Shown here: piece after piece, positions 21,158-22,500 of the stretch
Layout: every line of letters begins with the position of its first letter
Numbering within the stretch: position 1 is the first letter of the stretch
Assembly (NCBI GenBank): GCA_012295275.1
Contig: CM022665.1
Coordinates: 24,961,946 to 24,984,445 of the forward strand
From: Chrysomallon squamiferum
Taxonomy: Eukaryota; Mollusca; Gastropoda; Neomphalida; Peltospiridae
DNA length: 22,500 bases
Direction of reading: 5' to 3'
Position numbers and translations under genes: made by a program
The notes under the pieces: generated by a model
What the model saw: the letters and a program-made list of their open reading frames with translations, nothing else
Database searches by the model: none
What the model was told of the DNA's origin: nothing

Positions 21158-21555
21158 TTATTACTATTATTATTATTATTATTATTATTATTGTTATTAT
21201 TATTACCATTTTTACTGATTTAGTATTATTAAAGGATTACTACATAATAAAATATCTCTCGATTACAAAATCAACAATCATATTGAACTTAATAATGTTT
21301 TGCCTTAATGGCACCAATCCAAGATATTTAAAACTATTTTTGAATCTCACCTTGAACTTTGAGATTAACGGTTTTAATCTTGACAGGACTTGTGTTCACT
21401 TGACAGTTATAAATTCCTTCATCTTTGTGTTTCACTTTTCTGATGTGAAGATTCCAGTCTTTCGTGTATGGACGCTCGATGCTTAGACGTTCATCGTCGA
21501 TTATTCTGCGATCCTCGAAAGTGAGTAGCGTTGACCACTGGTCAGTCCATACAAC
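15512..21555 (-). CDS. Lachesin/IgLON-type (Wirin family) GPI-anchored Ig cell-adhesion protein, partial
   Basis: Six - strand exons (21555-21351, 20444-20289, 17390-17262, 16849-16562, 16181-15987, 15627-15512) join in frame to 362 codons plus TGA. Domains in this fragment: rest of Ig1 (1-68, F-strand DEGIYNC), Ig2 (about 69-163, Cys in LVCNV and YECVA, Trp in VTWYR), Ig3 (about 164-259, LECII, SVWKR, DFGEYTCVA), a Pro/Thr/Arg-rich stalk (260-324), and a terminal hydrophobic segment FWILISVVMF ending MIND. No cytoplasmic tail follows, as in a GPI signal. The three-Ig plus GPI layout is that of lachesin, DIP and IgLON proteins, which are neuronal and epithelial surface adhesion molecules. Sequons NVT, NVS and NTS are present. 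All introns are phase 1 except the first, which is phase 0. Signal peptide and the first half of Ig1 lie right of the window. The exact orthologue is not resolved. Confidence 0.92.
15628..15986 (-). other. Ig gene last intron
   Basis: This 359-bp GT-AG intron separates the stalk exon from the GPI exon. The 93-codon + strand ORF within it (15663-15944) has no domain and is not supported as a gene. Confidence 0.85.
15987..16181 (-). CDS. Ig gene exon: Pro/Thr/Arg-rich stalk
   Basis: The acceptor AATTTTCAG precedes 16181. The donor is CCAG|GTAACG, phase 1 in and out (195 nt, 65 codons). It encodes DYAAYKRTAPPPTTASTL, then repeated basic and aromatic clusters such as TTRRYN, VTRRPYPTQ and SRDRSYPG. 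There is no domain. It is a low-complexity juxtamembrane linker with candidate O-glycosylation residues. Because the phases are symmetric, its skipping would keep the reading frame. Confidence 0.85.
16182..16561 (-). other. Ig gene intron between Ig3 and stalk
   Basis: A 380-bp AT-rich intron with a poly(A) run on + at about 16314-16330. Nothing else is recognised. Confidence 0.85.
16562..16849 (-). CDS. Ig gene exon: complete Ig3
   Basis: The acceptor TCTAATTTCAG precedes 16849. The donor is TACG|GTAATT, phase 1 in and out. It encodes FIPEVRLPTKRIGQEIG through TILECIISAYPQEISVWKR and NLEEKDFGEYTCVASNLLG to MILY. Both disulphide Cys, the core Trp and the D-G-Y-C motif are intact. The whole domain is in one 288-nt exon. 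Confidence 0.94.
16850..17261 (-). other. Ig gene intron between Ig2 and Ig3
   Basis: A 412-bp intron with CATT repeats (about 16902-16922), an ATT run and GTT/GCTGTT repeats (about 16938-16966). Confidence 0.85.
17262..17390 (-). CDS. Ig gene exon: second half of Ig2
   Basis: The acceptor ACTTGTTACAG precedes 17390. The donor is GAAT|GTAAAT, phase 1 in and out. It encodes RIGMSGEVLIIHNVSRYCSD, then VYECVAFNGVPPPVN. GEVL-I---VSR and NGVPP are typical of the second Ig domain of lachesin-like proteins. An extra Cys occupies the place of the usual tyrosine-corner Asp. Confidence 0.92.
17579..17618. repeat. (AAT)n microsatellite
   Basis: About 13 AAT units, then a run of A. Confidence 0.92.
18240..18280. 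repeat. (TA)n microsatellite, about 20 units
   Basis: Uninterrupted TA dinucleotides, fully self-complementary. Confidence 0.93.
18348..18395. repeat. Imperfect (AC)n microsatellite
   Basis: AC units broken by AAAC, AT and GC steps. In the - strand transcript of the Ig gene this reads as a GU-rich tract. Confidence 0.88.
18941..19036. repeat. (TGCA)n/(TATG)n microsatellite
   Basis: TGCATGCATGCATG passes into TATG units, a TGTG-containing middle and a second TATG block. The + strand ORFs are repeat artefacts. Confidence 0.93.
19199..19286. repeat. Compound GTTC/TTTA/TTTTA/TTCA repeat
   Basis: Consecutive short blocks of related T-rich tetra- and pentanucleotides, each derivable from the next by one base change. 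Confidence 0.88.
19391..19465. repeat. ATTTT and TTTA repeats leading into the GT tract
   Basis: ATTTT units, an ATT run and TTTA units in succession, directly adjoining the (GT)n tract. Confidence 0.85.
19466..19549. repeat. (GT)n microsatellite, about 32 uninterrupted units
   Basis: After a few interrupted units the run from about 19484 to 19548 is pure GT. It lies in the intron of the - strand Ig gene, so its RNA form is (CA)n. Confidence 0.95.
19845..19865. repeat. Short (TA)n repeat
   Basis: About ten TA units. Confidence 0.85.
20289..20444 (-). CDS. Ig gene exon: first half of Ig2
   Basis: The acceptor TTGTTATTCCAG precedes 20444. The donor is GAGA|GTGAGT at 20289/20288, phase 1 in and out. 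It encodes VPATIIPSLSSDEVVARE, then TVTLVCNVTGIPMPTVTWYRR and an acidic loop SDEEEKE. B-strand Cys and C-strand Trp are present. The + strand ORFs over this place are shadows. Confidence 0.92.
20732..21044. mobile_element. Non-autonomous DNA transposon (MITE), probably hAT-type
   Basis: The left end CAGGTACCGGACGAATTATC and the right end (reverse complement CAGGTACCGGACCAATTATC) form terminal inverted repeats, matching at about 28 of 31 positions from the tips. Both outer flanks are TACTACTA, an 8-bp duplication. Eight-bp target duplications and tips beginning CAGG fit the hAT superfamily. The flanks are part of a TAC microsatellite, however, so the duplication is not independently proven. 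The 313-bp element has no transposase ORF. It is far richer in G+C and CpG than its surroundings and carries seven CCGG sites, five near the left half and two in the right end. Confidence 0.85.
21045..21205. repeat. (TAC)n/(ATT)n trinucleotide repeat
   Basis: TAC, ACA and ATT blocks continue the TAC repeat that lies left of the transposon (about 20686-20731). They generate long spurious poly-Thr, poly-Leu and poly-Val ORFs. Confidence 0.93.
21351..21555 (-). CDS. Ig gene exon: second half of Ig1
   Basis: On - the acceptor TCTCCAG precedes 21555 and the donor CAAG|GTGAGA follows 21351. Phase is 0 in, 1 out. It encodes VVWTDQWSTLLTFEDRR, then DWNLHIRKVKHKDEGIYNC and NTSPVKIKTVNLKVQ: C-strand Trp, tyrosine-corner Asp and F-strand Cys of a V-type Ig domain. 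The B-strand Cys partner must be in an upstream exon not in this window. Confidence 0.92.
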
Positions 21556-21792
21556 CTGGAGACAAAAAAATAATAATAATAATAAAATAAATAAATAAAT
21601 AAATTTAATGGTTAAGTTGTTTTGTACCGTACGTATTTTACATCATTTTCATTTTTAAATAATTTACAATATCAAATTAGAATATTATACATAACATGTT
21701 ATTTACCTGGATAAATGTGTTAGAAAGTGATTTCTTACTGATTAAAATATTCTCACTTATTATTGTAAAATAATTTCACAACATTTTTGAAG

Positions 21793-21930
21793 ATACATAC
21801 ATACATATATACATACACACACACACACACACACACATACATACATACATACATACATGCATACATCCATATATACATTAAAAATAGATACATACGCACG
21901 TACGTACATACATACATGCATGCATATATG
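21793..21930. repeat. (CATA)n and (CA)n compound repeat
   Basis: CATA blocks flank a (CA)n run at about 21815-21837 and continue with CATG and CGTA variants. Confidence 0.92.
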
Positions 21931-21965
21931 GATGACTGGATGGATGGTTGGATAGACAAACAGAC

Positions 21966-22143
<178 letters not shown>

Positions 22144-22500
22144 TCACACACATATATGTACTGGACAAGACACTTGCATCTACCATTATTTACTCGTCTC
22201 TCAAAGGAAAAACACGAAACAGGCCACTTACGTGTGTTTTCCCTGATCAACCGATAATGTGATATAACTTATCTTCGAGTCTTTATCCATTTAAGATTCC
22301 AGTAACTAAGTTGTCGTATCATGAGTAGAGGTCAGATGGTAATCGAAAGAGCAAACGACGGCAGTCATATCCTAGGATTATGTAACCAGTACTCGTTGTT
22401 AGCTTATATGCTAATATGTATTTAAAACCAACCACAACGGCACTGCAGTTAAGCCATCGGCCCGATGACTGTAAGATTACAGACAATCAGACGTTTAGAC

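Larger units (their letters stand above)
20445..21350 (-). other. Ig gene intron between Ig1 and Ig2, carrying a transposon
   Basis: This 906-bp GT-AG intron contains AAT/AAG repeats (about 20446-20488), (ACT)n before 20731, the 313-bp inverted-repeat element, and TAC/ATT repeats at 21045-21205. The ORFs here are repeat-driven. Confidence 0.88.

Noticed and set aside
20899-21486. 195-codon + strand ORF with poly-Thr and poly-Ile
   Set aside because: It is built from the transposon end, TAC/ATT repeats and the antisense of the Ig1 exon.

Overview
This is a gene-poor, very AT-rich and microsatellite-dense piece of an animal genome. Spliced genes with GT-AG introns, a receptor tyrosine kinase, a three-Ig GPI-anchored adhesion protein and very dense di-, tri- and tetranucleotide repeats point to an invertebrate. 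I infer a mollusc, most likely a cephalopod, from the repeat style and protein flavour; no species-specific marker proves it. There are no bacterial-type operons, rRNA, CRISPR arrays or recognisable tRNA genes.

Two real genes lie tail to tail. On the + strand at the left edge, three exons (464-719, 1083-1179, 1492-1810) encode the last 223 residues of a receptor tyrosine kinase: catalytic loop, DFG, activation loop, C-lobe and a short Ser-rich tail. The region just after its stop holds two separate decaying minisatellites (65-bp and 38-bp periods), probably in its 3' UTR. On the - strand at the right, six exons between 21555 and 15512 encode the last 362 residues of a lachesin/IgLON-type (Wirin family) cell-adhesion protein: the rest of Ig1, complete Ig2 and Ig3, a Pro/Thr/Arg-rich stalk and a GPI-anchor signal. 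Splice phases agree at every junction of both genes, which is the strongest evidence for the models. The 5' ends of both genes lie outside the window.

The 13.7 kb between the two stop codons shows no convincing gene. It holds AT-rich DNA, poly(A) tracts, microsatellites, a 104-bp near-perfect hairpin (5135-5238), a poly(A) tract bounded by a 15-bp direct repeat (5562-5613), an alternating purine-pyrimidine Z-DNA-type tract (about 13511-13553), and a CpG-richer block near 12730-13050. A marginal exon-like ORF sits at 11969-12105 (-).

The Ig-gene introns carry long repeats and, at 20732-21044, a 313-bp non-autonomous DNA transposon with about 31-bp terminal inverted repeats, apparently inserted into a TAC microsatellite with an 8-bp target duplication typical of hAT elements.

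Both genes encode cell-surface proteins (a signalling receptor and a probable neural adhesion molecule), but nothing here shows that they work together. I did not find a clearly new biological system. The best second-look items are the transposon, the 5135-5238 hairpin, the symmetric stalk exon and the unusual cysteine in Ig2.
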